The notes under the pieces are model-generated. The model had not been told where the DNA came from. It saw nothing but the letters and a program-made list of their open reading frames with translations, and searched no databases. A DNA stretch of 64,000 nucleotides from positions 124,001 to 188,000 of the forward strand of contig JABSOM010000003.1 in assembly GCA_013215945.1 (NCBI GenBank), written 5' to 3'. The DNA comes from Campylobacteraceae bacterium (lineage in GTDB: Bacteria > Campylobacterota > Campylobacteria > Campylobacterales > Arcobacteraceae). Positions within the stretch are counted from its first letter, which is position 1, and the number at the start of each line of letters is the position of its first letter. The position numbers and the translations under genes were made by a program. This document shows positions 55,968 to 64,000 of the stretch, piece by piece.

Positions 55968-56372
55968 ATGAGTTTTGATAAAAACTACTTAAAAGAACTT
56001 GTTTTAAATGATAAAAATTTTACTAAGATTTTAAAAGAAGCCAGTACTGTTAATTTGATTTATTTGTCTTTTAATCCAACACTTACAAAAAAAATGATTA
56101 ATACTTTATTTGAAAAGAATATTGAAAATATTAATGGAAATTTATTAAAAAACTCATTGTGTGAAGAATCAAAGATAAGAGAGTTTTTATCTTTAAAAGA
56201 CAAAATCTATAATATTTGCATAGCTCACAATAAAGCCTTAAATAAATCTCTTTATGAAGAATTATTTATTCTAAATGATTATGATGTTAATATTTCTTTG
56301 TTTTTTAATACCAGTATTCCTAAAGATTTGAAATTATTATTACATTCTAAACTTAAACTTGATATTTCTTAG
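55968..56372 (+). CDS. Hypothetical helical-repeat-like protein
   Basis: The 134-residue protein is Leu/Asn/Lys-rich and predicted all-helical, with segments (LTKKMINTLFEKN, ALNKSLYEELFILND, IPKDLKLLLHSK) that resemble degenerate leucine-rich or HEAT-like repeats. I do not recognise the family. It starts 1 bp after the HIT stop and is the last gene of that run. No signal peptide or membrane segment. Confidence 0.55.
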   Translation: MSFDKNYLKELVLNDKNFTKILKEASTVNLIYLSFNPTLTKKMINTLFEKNIENINGNLLKNSLCEESKIREFLSLKDKIYNICIAHNKALNKSLYEELFILNDYDVNISLFFNTSIPKDLKLLLHSKLKLDIS

Positions 56373-56442
56373 CGTACATAAATCCAACTAACCCACCATT
56401 TTATCCCTTCTTTAATTCTCTTTATCTTTTTTTTTGCTCTTA

Positions 56443-56575
56443 ATATCTGCTTACTGTAAATTTACAAATTTATTCGTATTAGTACCATTTGAATACCCTT
56501 CTTCTATATCATCAAAGTATAAAAATAGTTTGTTAATTAAATTTTCAATCTTTTTTGATATCTGTCTACTATAAA
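56443..56575 (+). promoter_or_regulatory. Duplicated promoter-like motif upstream of mmsA
   Basis: The 212-bp gap before mmsA has an imperfect 18-bp direct repeat: ATATCTGCTTACTGTAAA (56443-56460) and ATATCTGTCTACTATAAA (56558-56575), each preceded by a T-run. The second lies immediately before the ribosome site. A perfect 12-bp palindrome TGTAAATTTACA (56455-56466) overlaps the first copy and could be an operator. Confidence 0.35.
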
Positions 56576-56584
56576 AGGAATAAA

Positions 56585-58030
56585 ATGGAATGTGTAAGAA
56601 TAGAAAACTATATTAACGGTGAATTTGTAAATAGTTCATTAAATACTATGGATGTAAAAAGTCCAAGTGATGGGTCAACTATTGCAAGTGTTGTTTTAAG
56701 TACAAAAAATGAAGTAGAACAAGCGGTACAAGCTGCAAAAATTGCGCAAAAAGATTGGAAAAAATTAAGTTATAAACAACGTGCAAAATTCTTTTTTAAA
56801 TATTTGGTTTTATTAGAAGAAAACAGAGAAAAAATGGCTCTTTGCATTCAAAAAGAAAATGGAAAAAGTATTCTAGATGCAAATGCAGAAGTTGATAAAG
56901 CCATTGAATTATGTGAGTTTGCTTGTTCTATTGCACAAGATGATGTTCATGCTATTTCTGAAGTAAGTACTGGAATTACCTGTAGTGAACAAAGACGACC
57001 TTTAGGTATAGTTTCTTCTATTTCTCCTTTTAATTTCCCTATTATGGTACCTCATTGGACTGTTTTAAATGCAATAATGATGGGAAATGCAATGATTTTA
57101 AAACCCTCTGAAATGACGCCTATTAGTGCTCAACATATGGCAAGACTGTTTAAAGAAGCAGGTTTTCCAGATGGAATATTTTCTGTTATTAATGGTGGGA
57201 AAGATGCAGTTGAAGCTATTTGTGATCATGAAGATATCAAAGCTTTATCTTTTGTAGGTTCAACTCCTGTTGCAAAAATAGTGTATAAAAGATCTACTTC
57301 AAATTTAAAAAGAGCGCTTTGTTTAGGCGGAGCTAAAAACTTCTTAATTCTTACTCCTGATGCAGAACCTAAAATGGCGGTTAGTGATATTATTGCGTCT
57401 TTTTCTGGAATGAATGGTCAGAGATGTATGGCAGCATCTGTTTTAGTTGCTGTTGGAAATTGTGATCATATTATTTCACAAGTAGTAGATGCAGTTAAAG
57501 AAATTTCGAATGACGAAAATTTAGCACCTGTTATTTCGAATGCTGCTGTAACAAACTTAAATACGTATATGGAAAAAGCACAAAAGAACGGGGCAAAAAT
57601 TTTAGTAGATGGAAGCCAGTACAAAACAAATAAAAAAGGCTATTACACAGCACCTTCTATTATTGATTATAGAGAAGGTGGAACAATGGAAAAAGAAGAA
57701 GTTTTTGGTGCTGTTTTAGAAATCAAAGGCGCTTCAAGTTTAGAAGAAGCCTTAAGAGAACAAAATGATTCTCCTTATGGAAATGGTACTTCTATTTTTA
57801 CTCAAAGTGGAAGAGTAAGTGAAGATGCGGTAAGAGAATTAGAAGCAGGAATGATTGGGGTTAATATTGGAATTCCAGTTCCAAGAGAGCCTTTTTCTTT
57901 TGGAGGAATTAAAGATTCTAAATTTGGATATGGAGATATCACAGGAAAACAATCTCTTAATTTTTGGAGTGATTTGATTAAAGTAACTACAAAATATTCA
58001 GGTGAAAACAAAATAGATTGGATGAGCTAA
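56585..58030 (+). CDS. mmsA: CoA-acylating (methyl)malonate-semialdehyde dehydrogenase
   Basis: The 481-residue aldehyde dehydrogenase has NFPIMVPHWTV, the FVGSTPVAKIVY NAD-binding loop, and the catalytic Cys in GMNGQRCMAASV. This N-G-Q-R-C-M motif and the MVP segment mark the MmsA subfamily, which makes acetyl-CoA or propionyl-CoA from malonate or methylmalonate semialdehyde. ATG 56585 follows AAAGGA; an upstream TTG would add ten residues. It heads an operon with a Pot-like ABC importer and a beta-alanine-type transaminase, which suggests beta-alanine or polyamine breakdown via malonate semialdehyde. Confidence 0.9.
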   Translation: MECVRIENYINGEFVNSSLNTMDVKSPSDGSTIASVVLSTKNEVEQAVQAAKIAQKDWKKLSYKQRAKFFFKYLVLLEENREKMALCIQKENGKSILDANAEVDKAIELCEFACSIAQDDVHAISEVSTGITCSEQRRPLGIVSSISPFNFPIMVPHWTVLNAIMMGNAMILKPSEMTPISAQHMARLFKEAGFPDGIFSVINGGKDAVEAICDHEDIKALSFVGSTPVAKIVYKRSTSNLKRALCLGGAKNFLILTPDAEPKMAVSDIIASFSGMNGQRCMAASVLVAVGNCDHIISQVVDAVKEISNDENLAPVISNAAVTNLNTYMEKAQKNGAKILVDGSQYKTNKKGYYTAPSIIDYREGGTMEKEEVFGAVLEIKGASSLEEALREQNDSPYGNGTSIFTQSGRVSEDAVRELEAGMIGVNIGIPVPREPFSFGGIKDSKFGYGDITGKQSLNFWSDLIKVTTKYSGENKIDWMS

Positions 58031-58104
58031 AATATTATTTTTTAATATTTAACTTTTTAATAAGTAGCTAGATTGACTTTAAATTAAGTATAAGAAAGGA
58101 CATT

Positions 58105-59205
58105 ATGGATTCTTCATATGTAGTATTTGAAAACGTAAAAAAGAGTTATGACAATAAAAATTTTGTTGTAAAGGATTTTAACCTTAACGTTAAAAAAGGC
58201 GAGTTTTTGACAATGTTAGGCCCATCAGGAAGTGGTAAAACAACTTGTTTGATGATGCTAGCTGGTTTTGAAGGCGTAACAAGTGGTGAAATTTATTTAA
58301 ATGGAAAAGCAATAAAAGACATAGCACCACATAAAAGAAATATAGGCGTAGTTTTCCAAAATTATGCACTTTTCCCCCATATGACTATTGCTGAAAATTT
58401 GGCTTATCCTTTAAAGGTGAGAAAATTACCTAAGGCTGTTATTAAAGAAAAAGTTGATTATTATTTAAATCTTGTTGAATTAGAAGATTTTAAAGACAGA
58501 TTTCCTTCCCAATTATCAGGAGGGCAAAAACAAAGAGTGGCACTTTCTAGGGTACTAATATATGAACCGGAAATTATTCTTATGGATGAACCTTTAGGTG
58601 CTTTGGATAAAAAACTAAGAGAACAAATGCAGTATGAAATTAAACGACTTCATGCAAAACTTGGTTTTACTGTTGTTTATATTACTCATGATCAAACAGA
58701 AGCCCTTACAATGTCTGACCGTATTGTTGTTTTTAATGATGGAATAGTGCAACAAATTGATGCGCCAATGAAGTTATATGAAGAACCAGCTAATTCTTTT
58801 GTAGCCAATTTTATGGGTGAAAATAACAAAATTACGGGCATAGCCCAAGACAAATGGCTTAATGACGAAAATATCATTAATGTGAAAACACCTTTTGGAA
58901 TTGTAAAAGCTTTTAATGTTTTAAATCACAAAGAAGACGCGCCTGTTCTTTTATCAATTAGGCCAGAAAAGATTCTTTTAGATCCTTCCCCTGCGTTAGG
59001 TGTGAAAAACAATTTTAAAGCACTTATTGTAGATTTACTTTACATAGGAGATCATATTAGAGTTATTTTGCATATAGAAAATGATACACAAGACATTATT
59101 GTGAGACATGCAGTATCCCTTGATTCCAAAATCTACACCAAAGGTGAAACAGTCATGATTGGATGGCACCGACAAGATTGTCGGGCTTTAGATGTTTTGG
59201 ATTAA
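58105..59205 (+). CDS. potA: ABC transporter ATP-binding protein, spermidine/putrescine type
   Basis: The 366-residue protein has Walker A GPSGSGKTT (39-47), the signature LSGGQKQRVALSRVL, Walker B ILMDEPLGALD, and a C-terminal TOBE domain (residues about 290-366). It energises the uptake system formed by the next three genes. AAAGGA precedes the ATG. The Q-loop (VVFQNYALFPHMT) is typical of the PotA/MalK class. The substrate is set by the PotD-like protein. Confidence 0.93.
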   Translation: MDSSYVVFENVKKSYDNKNFVVKDFNLNVKKGEFLTMLGPSGSGKTTCLMMLAGFEGVTSGEIYLNGKAIKDIAPHKRNIGVVFQNYALFPHMTIAENLAYPLKVRKLPKAVIKEKVDYYLNLVELEDFKDRFPSQLSGGQKQRVALSRVLIYEPEIILMDEPLGALDKKLREQMQYEIKRLHAKLGFTVVYITHDQTEALTMSDRIVVFNDGIVQQIDAPMKLYEEPANSFVANFMGENNKITGIAQDKWLNDENIINVKTPFGIVKAFNVLNHKEDAPVLLSIRPEKILLDPSPALGVKNNFKALIVDLLYIGDHIRVILHIENDTQDIIVRHAVSLDSKIYTKGETVMIGWHRQDCRALDVLD

Positions 59206-59285
59206 ATCAGTATAAGGAGTTTTAGAAAACAAGTACGTTTTAGGTTTGCAAATATGCATCAATTTAAATTATTAAAGGAAATACG

Positions 59286-60305
59286 ATGAAAAGAATTATT
59301 TTAAGTATGTCACTAGTAGCAGTTGCTTCTTTAGCAGCACAAAGTTTAACAGTAATTTCATGGGGAGGAGATTATGGTAAAGCGCAAATGAAACATGCTA
59401 TTACTCCTTTTGTTGCAAAAACAGGAGTTAAGGTTTTATTTGATGACTACAAAGGTGGAACAGCAGAAATAAAAGCACAAGTAGATTCTAAAAATGTTAA
59501 ATGGGATGTAGTAGATATAGAATATATTGATTTAGAAAAAGCGTGTAGTGAAAATATGCTAGAAAGATTAGATACGTCATTTTTGCCAAAAGGTGAGAAT
59601 GGGATGTCTGCTAAAAAAGATTTTTATCCTGCTGCACTAGCTAGTGAATGTGCTATTGGTAATATATATTGGTCAACTGTATTTGCATACAGTAAAAAAC
59701 ATATTGGTGCGAATAAACCTTCAAGCATTCAAGATTTTTTCGATCTAAAAAAGTTTCCTGGAAAAAGAGCAATGAGAAAAAGAGCTCAAATCAATTTAGA
59801 ATGGGCATTAATTGCTGATGGTGTATCTAAAAGTAAAGTATACGAAGTATTAGAAACAGAAGCAGGACAAAAACGAGCTTTCAAAAAACTAGACACAATT
59901 AAAGAAAATATTATTTGGTTTGATTCATGGTCACAAGCTCCACAGTTGTTAAATGATGGTTCTGCTATTATGGCGCAATCTGCAAATGGAAGAATGACTG
60001 AATTTGAAATCGTTTGGGATGCTCAAGCTTTTGATTTAGATGGTTGGGCTATTGTAAAAGGTTCTAAAAACATTGAGTTAGCTAAAAAATTTATTGCTTT
60101 TGCAACGTCTACTAAAGCACTTGCTGGAATGCAAGATGTAAATTATGGACCTACTAGAGCTTCTTCATCTGCTTATATTCCAGAATCAAAACGAAATAAA
60201 CTTCCTTCTGCTCACTTAGATGAAGGTTTTAAAGTTAATGGTATATTCTGGTCAGATTATGCAACAGAATTAAACGAAAAATATAACTCTTGGTTATTAA
60301 GATAA
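59286..60305 (+). CDS. potD: Periplasmic substrate-binding protein, polyamine-type ABC importer
   Basis: The 339-residue protein has a signal peptide (MKRIILSMSLVAVASLAAQ) and the mature start LTVISWGGDYGKAQ typical of the PotD/PotF-like group. Later segments WDVVDIEY, FPGKRAMRKR and NYGPTRASS fit the fold. It lacks a lipobox, so it should be soluble in the periplasm. The ligand cannot be read from the sequence; the flanking catabolic genes suggest a polyamine, beta-alanine or another omega-amino compound. AAAGGAAA precedes the ATG. Confidence 0.9.
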   Translation: MKRIILSMSLVAVASLAAQSLTVISWGGDYGKAQMKHAITPFVAKTGVKVLFDDYKGGTAEIKAQVDSKNVKWDVVDIEYIDLEKACSENMLERLDTSFLPKGENGMSAKKDFYPAALASECAIGNIYWSTVFAYSKKHIGANKPSSIQDFFDLKKFPGKRAMRKRAQINLEWALIADGVSKSKVYEVLETEAGQKRAFKKLDTIKENIIWFDSWSQAPQLLNDGSAIMAQSANGRMTEFEIVWDAQAFDLDGWAIVKGSKNIELAKKFIAFATSTKALAGMQDVNYGPTRASSSAYIPESKRNKLPSAHLDEGFKVNGIFWSDYATELNEKYNSWLLR

Positions 60306-60333
60306 GAGTTAAATTCAATCTTGGAGTGAAAAA

Positions 60334-61557
60334 ATGAACAATAATAAAAATTTTTTCAAAGCACAAGAAAGATTAGCAAAAATAAAGGCCTTCCTTTTGG
60401 TCACGCCTTTATTATTGTTTGTTTTGGTGTTCTTTGTTACCCCTATTTTATTAATACTTGTAAAAGCTGTCTATAACCCAAAGGTTAATACTTTAATCCC
60501 CCAAACGGTTATGGTTATTAAACAATATGATTATAAAAATGTCTTTCCTAAAGAAGAAGTAATAAAAGTGTTTTTAACAGAACTTCAAGTTTTATCAAAA
60601 AACAGAACAAGTGGAATTTTAGCTGAAGAGTTAAACCGACAAGTTTCTGGTTTTGGAAGTACTATTAAAAAAACTGCTAGAAAAATTAGAAAAGAAGATA
60701 TAAATGCTATTTCTAATTATAAAGAATACCTTTTAAAAATTACAAAAAAATGGGATAATCCAAAGTTTTGGATTGCAATTCAGAGAAGTTATAGTAGTTT
60801 TACTTTCTCTAATATTTTAGCCGCTGTTGATCTTGAATATGATATGGATGGTAATATTGTACAAAAAGATGAATCGCAAAGAATATATTTTCCTATTTTA
60901 ATAAAAACACTTTATATGGCTATATTGATTACATTTTTTACAATAATTTTAGCTTATCCTACGGCTTATTTTTTATCTACCTTGTCAAAAAGTAAAGCAA
61001 ACTTATTAATGATTTTTGTACTCTTGCCTTTTTGGACATCACTTTTAGTACGTATTGTTTCTTGGATTACTTTATTACAAGAATATGGTGTTGTAAATGA
61101 GTTGTTATTGTATTTAAATATTATAGATAAACCTCTAGACATTGTTTTTAACCAGTTTGCAACCATTATTACAATGACACATATACTCTTGCCTTTTATG
61201 GTCTTGCCTTTATATGGTTCAATGCGAGCTATGGATATTACTTATGTAAAAGCGTCTGCTTCTTTAGGTGCAAATCCTTTTATGACTTTTTTCAAGATAT
61301 ATTTCCCACTTACTCTATCAGGGCTCAGCGCTGGTGCTGTTTTGGTATTTATTATCTCTATTGGTTATTACATTACGCCTGCACTAATAGGTGGCGTTGA
61401 TGGACAAATGATTAGTAACTTGGTGGAGTTTCATATGAGAACATCAAATAACTGGGAATTGGCTTCTGCCATTGGTGGAATACTTTTATTTATTACATTA
61501 GCATTGTATGCAATCTATAACAGGTTGGTCGGTGTTGATAATATGAAATTAGGATAA
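60334..61557 (+). CDS. potB: ABC transporter permease PotB-type, with a large periplasmic insertion
   Basis: The 407-residue protein has about six membrane helices and the EAA-like loop AMDITYVKASASLGANPF. Between helix 1 (residues about 18-45) and helix 2 (about 190-212) lies a hydrophilic insertion of about 140 residues, absent from E. coli PotB (about 285 residues). The same long form occurs in some other polyamine-type permeases. The gene precedes the second permease by 4 bp. GGAG lies before the ATG. Confidence 0.9.
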   Translation: MNNNKNFFKAQERLAKIKAFLLVTPLLLFVLVFFVTPILLILVKAVYNPKVNTLIPQTVMVIKQYDYKNVFPKEEVIKVFLTELQVLSKNRTSGILAEELNRQVSGFGSTIKKTARKIRKEDINAISNYKEYLLKITKKWDNPKFWIAIQRSYSSFTFSNILAAVDLEYDMDGNIVQKDESQRIYFPILIKTLYMAILITFFTIILAYPTAYFLSTLSKSKANLLMIFVLLPFWTSLLVRIVSWITLLQEYGVVNELLLYLNIIDKPLDIVFNQFATIITMTHILLPFMVLPLYGSMRAMDITYVKASASLGANPFMTFFKIYFPLTLSGLSAGAVLVFIISIGYYITPALIGGVDGQMISNLVEFHMRTSNNWELASAIGGILLFITLALYAIYNRLVGVDNMKLG

Positions 61558-61561
61558 TAGC

Positions 61562-62404
61562 ATGATGTATACATTAGAAAAACTATTTTATAAAAACTTT
61601 CATCATTTGATGAAGTTTTTTGCTTATGGGGTATTTTTATTTTTAATGCTTCCTATTTTAATACTTGTTCCTTTGTCCTTTAACGCGGGTTCTTTTTTTA
61701 CTTTTACTGAAGAAATGTTACGTCTAGATCCTGCTGGATATTCGCTTCGTTGGTATGAAGCATTTTTTGCAGATCCTAAGTGGATGCTTGCTATTAAGAA
61801 CTCTTTTATAATTGCAATTAGCAGTAGTCTTATTGCTGTTGTTTTAGGAACAGTAGCTTCTATTGGTTTAAATTCAGACAAAATGCCTTTTAGGTCTTTT
61901 ATGATGGTAATACTTATTTCACCTATGATTATTCCTTTGATTATCTTGGCTGCTGGTATGTATTTCTTTTATTCATATATTGGCTTGTCTGGTTCATATA
62001 CGGGTCTTATTATTGCTCATGCGATTTTAGGAGTTCCTTTTGTTGTTATTAATGTTTTATCCTCTTTAAATGCTTATGATTTAAATTTATCAAAAGCATC
62101 CACCAGTCTTGGTGCATCTAGAGTGTATACATTTTTTCATGTTATGTTTCCTTTGATTAAACCAGGGATTATATCAGGATGGCTTTTTGCTTTTATTACT
62201 TCTTTTGATGAAGTAATTATTATTATTTTCTTAGCAGGACCTGAGCAAAGAACAATCCCAAGGCAGATGTTTTCGGGATTAAGAGAACAAATTAGTCCTA
62301 CCATATTAGCAGCGTCTACTTTGTTATTACTTTTATCTGTTGTGCTTCTTGTTAGCATACAGTATTTACAAAAAAAGAGTAATGAACAAAGAGGCATAGA
62401 ATAA
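61562..62404 (+). CDS. potC: ABC transporter permease PotC-type
   Basis: The 280-residue protein has six predicted membrane helices and the EAA loop LSKASTSLGASRVYTFFHVMF. The end IPRQMFSGLREQISPTILA is typical of PotC/PotI. It pairs with the upstream permease to form the channel of the importer. AGGA precedes the ATG. The transaminase gene follows after 41 bp. Confidence 0.92.
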   Translation: MMYTLEKLFYKNFHHLMKFFAYGVFLFLMLPILILVPLSFNAGSFFTFTEEMLRLDPAGYSLRWYEAFFADPKWMLAIKNSFIIAISSSLIAVVLGTVASIGLNSDKMPFRSFMMVILISPMIIPLIILAAGMYFFYSYIGLSGSYTGLIIAHAILGVPFVVINVLSSLNAYDLNLSKASTSLGASRVYTFFHVMFPLIKPGIISGWLFAFITSFDEVIIIIFLAGPEQRTIPRQMFSGLREQISPTILAASTLLLLLSVVLLVSIQYLQKKSNEQRGIE

Positions 62405-62445
62405 ATTTAAAAATAAAAAATAGAATTAAAACTTAAAGGATAAAT

Positions 62446-63756
62446 ATGAGCAACATTAAAAATATGACTACACTTTGGAAACCTTTTACACCAAACAGAG
62501 AGTTTAATAAAAACCCAAGAATATTCACTTCTTCTGATGGAATGTATTATACAAGCGATAAAAATGAAAATGTTTTAGATGCTGTGTCTGGTTTATGGTG
62601 TTGTAATTTAGGAAATAACTATAAAAGCATTGTAAGTGCGATTAAAGACCAAAGTGAGATAATGTATTATTCTCCTGCTTTTCAAGTGGCACATCCACTG
62701 GAATATGAGCTTGCAAATGAGCTAATAAGTATAGCTCCCAAACACATCAAACACGTGTTTTTTGCAAATTCTGGTTCAGAAGCTGTAGAAAGTGCATTAA
62801 AAATGGCACTTGCTTATCAAAAAGCTATTGGGCAAGGTACACGAACCTTAGTTATTGGGCGCGAGAGTGCATATCATGGGGTTAATTTTGGTGGAATTTC
62901 AGTAGGTGGTTTGGTTAATAATAAAAGACAATATAATAATTTGATTAAAACCTTTCATATGCCGTGTATTTTAGATATTGAGAAAAACGCTTTTACAAAA
63001 GGAATGCCAAAACATGGGGCTATTAAAGCAGAAACTTTATTATCCCTTATTAATACTCATGGAGCAGAAAATATTGCAGCTGTAATAGTTGAGCCCGTAG
63101 CTGGATCAGCTGGGGTTCATATTCCTCCTGTTGGTTATTTAGAAAGGATTTCACAAATTTGTAAAGAAAATGGAATATTACTTATTTTTGACGAGGTAAT
63201 TACAGGTTTTGGTCGTTTAGGTACTCCTTTTGCGGCCGATAAATTTGGAATAGAACCGGATATGATTACGTGTGCAAAAGGTCTTACTAATGGAGCTTCT
63301 CCTATGGGTGCAGTGTTAGCTAGTTCACAAGTGTATGATGGAATTGTTAATAACAGTAAAACACCTATAGAGTTTTTTCATGGGTATACCTACTCAGGAC
63401 ATCCCTTATCGTGTGCTGCTGGAATTGCCACTATTAAAGCTTATAAAGAAGAAAAATTCTTTGAAAAAGTAGCAGGAATGGAAGAATTTTGGCAAGAAGA
63501 GTTGCACTCTTTAAAAGATTGTTCGAATGTTATTGATATAAGAAATCTGGGCTTAGTAGGTGCGGTACAATTGTCCTCAAATACAAAAGGTCCTGGAATA
63601 AGAGGAAATGATATTTATTTAGAATGTTTTAAGAATAATCTTCTTGTACGAGCAACAGGAGATATTATTGCTTTATCACCTGCTTATATTGTGAGCAAAG
63701 ATGAAATAAAACAAATTGTATCAATACTAAGAGATGCCATTAATAAAGTGGCATAA
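62446..63756 (+). CDS. Class III transaminase, beta-alanine/omega-amino acid--pyruvate type
   Basis: The 436-residue PLP enzyme begins TTLWKPFTPNREFNKNPR and has the SGLWCCNLG loop, both characteristic of beta-alanine:pyruvate transaminases. FANSGSEAVESALKMA, LIFDEVITGFGRLG and the PLP Lys in ITCAKGLTNGASPMGAV complete the fold. It would move the amino group of beta-alanine, GABA or a polyamine to pyruvate, giving a semialdehyde that MmsA can oxidise. AAAGGA precedes the ATG. A terminator follows the gene. Confidence 0.9.
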   Translation: MSNIKNMTTLWKPFTPNREFNKNPRIFTSSDGMYYTSDKNENVLDAVSGLWCCNLGNNYKSIVSAIKDQSEIMYYSPAFQVAHPLEYELANELISIAPKHIKHVFFANSGSEAVESALKMALAYQKAIGQGTRTLVIGRESAYHGVNFGGISVGGLVNNKRQYNNLIKTFHMPCILDIEKNAFTKGMPKHGAIKAETLLSLINTHGAENIAAVIVEPVAGSAGVHIPPVGYLERISQICKENGILLIFDEVITGFGRLGTPFAADKFGIEPDMITCAKGLTNGASPMGAVLASSQVYDGIVNNSKTPIEFFHGYTYSGHPLSCAAGIATIKAYKEEKFFEKVAGMEEFWQEELHSLKDCSNVIDIRNLGLVGAVQLSSNTKGPGIRGNDIYLECFKNNLLVRATGDIIALSPAYIVSKDEIKQIVSILRDAINKVA

Positions 63757-63769
63757 AAATAATACATCC

Positions 63770-63801
63770 GTGCAGGTGGGTTTTACGTTCCTTACCTGCA
63801 C
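63770..63801. terminator. Hairpin terminator after the transaminase gene
   Basis: GTGCAGGT (63770-63777) pairs with ACCTGCAC (63794-63801) around a 16-base loop and is followed by a T-rich stretch. It lies between two convergent genes. Confidence 0.7.
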
Positions 63802-63810
63802 CCATGTTTT

Positions 63811-64000
63811 TTAATTTTTATTAATAGGAATATAAATAGAAAACTCCACTCCATTTTTTATATTTTGTACACTTAATTTTCCATGCATATTTTGTTCAAT
63901 AATCATTTTACTCATATATAAACCTAGGCCTGTCCCATTATAACTCTCTTTAGTGCTAAAATAGGGTTCAAATATTCTATCAAGAATCTCTTCTTCAATG
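63811..64000 (-). CDS. Sensor histidine kinase, C-terminal part (continues beyond window)
   Basis: The minus-strand frame from the right edge encodes about 63 residues: ILDRIFEPYFSTKESYNGTG, then LGLYMSKMIIEQNMHGKL and VEFSIYIPI before a TAA at 63811-63813. These are the F-box (FEPYFSTK) and G-box (GTGLGL) of a histidine kinase ATPase domain of the NtrB/hybrid class. The rest lies beyond the window, so the sensor and any partner are unknown. Confidence 0.88.
   Translation of the reverse strand, partial: IEEEILDRIFEPYFSTKESYNGTGLGLYMSKMIIEQNMHGKLSVQNIKNGVEFSIYIPINKN

Overview
The window is AT-rich DNA densely packed with genes, and no rRNA, tRNA, CRISPR array or insertion sequence was seen. 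The gene content suggests a free-living or host-associated Campylobacterota, most likely an Arcobacter-like genus. Evidence includes a pglA-C-D-E-F block in the order familiar from Campylobacter, a Campylobacter-style heptose set (gmhB, hldD, hldE, gmhA), a short RecO, a CheZ-like mini-protein, a class II superoxide reductase, frequent TTG/GTG starts, and promoters with a TATAAT box but little at -35. The genus assignment is inference.

Region 1 (1-17,963) is a surface-glycan locus, all on the plus strand, with many genes overlapping or nearly abutting. It opens with nucleotide-sugar genes: a partial acetyltransferase, an oxidoreductase, an SDR enzyme, a DegT aminotransferase and a second acetyltransferase. 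Then come glycosyltransferases, a Wzx-type flippase, a UDP-GlcNAc 2-epimerase, a Wzy-type polymerase and an AsnB-type amidotransferase. A pglA/C/D/E/F-like block follows, which should make UDP-diacetylbacillosamine and load it onto undecaprenyl phosphate. The region ends with a frameshifted galE. Region 2 (18,082-24,454) has a pseudopilin-like gene, galU, the ADP-heptose genes, an exported ATP-dependent DNA ligase on the opposite strand, and apt. Region 3 (24,478-27,850) is trpB, a DedA protein and pepA.

Region 4 (27,851-35,043) is an iron/siderophore-uptake cassette. It holds an AraC regulator, a TonB-dependent receptor with a near-consensus Fur box, an O-methyltransferase-like protein, an RhtX/FptX-like permease, a PepSY reductase and a small membrane protein. 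A degenerate second copy of the pepA 3' end lies just past it, at 35,249-35,305. Region 5 (35,287-43,075) is a molybdenum hydroxylase set (MocA-like, XdhC, [2Fe-2S] subunit, Tat-exported large subunit), divergent from a two-component system.

Region 6 (43,245-56,372) is mainly housekeeping: ychF, recO, ppnP, superoxide reductase, the NfeD/stomatin pair, thiL, truD, cheZ-like, ruvA, ddl, a hydrolase, murF and a HIT protein. A 22-codon ORF behind a strong Fur box lies between the stomatin gene and thiL. Region 7 (56,585-63,756) is a probable omega-amino-acid uptake and catabolism operon: aldehyde dehydrogenase MmsA, a PotABCD-like ABC transporter and a class III transaminase. The window ends inside a histidine kinase gene on the minus strand.

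The best candidates for something undescribed are the Fur-boxed mini-ORF, the methyltransferase inside the siderophore cassette together with the pepA remnant beside it, and the hybrid glycan locus that joins a pgl initiation block to Wzx/Wzy machinery.
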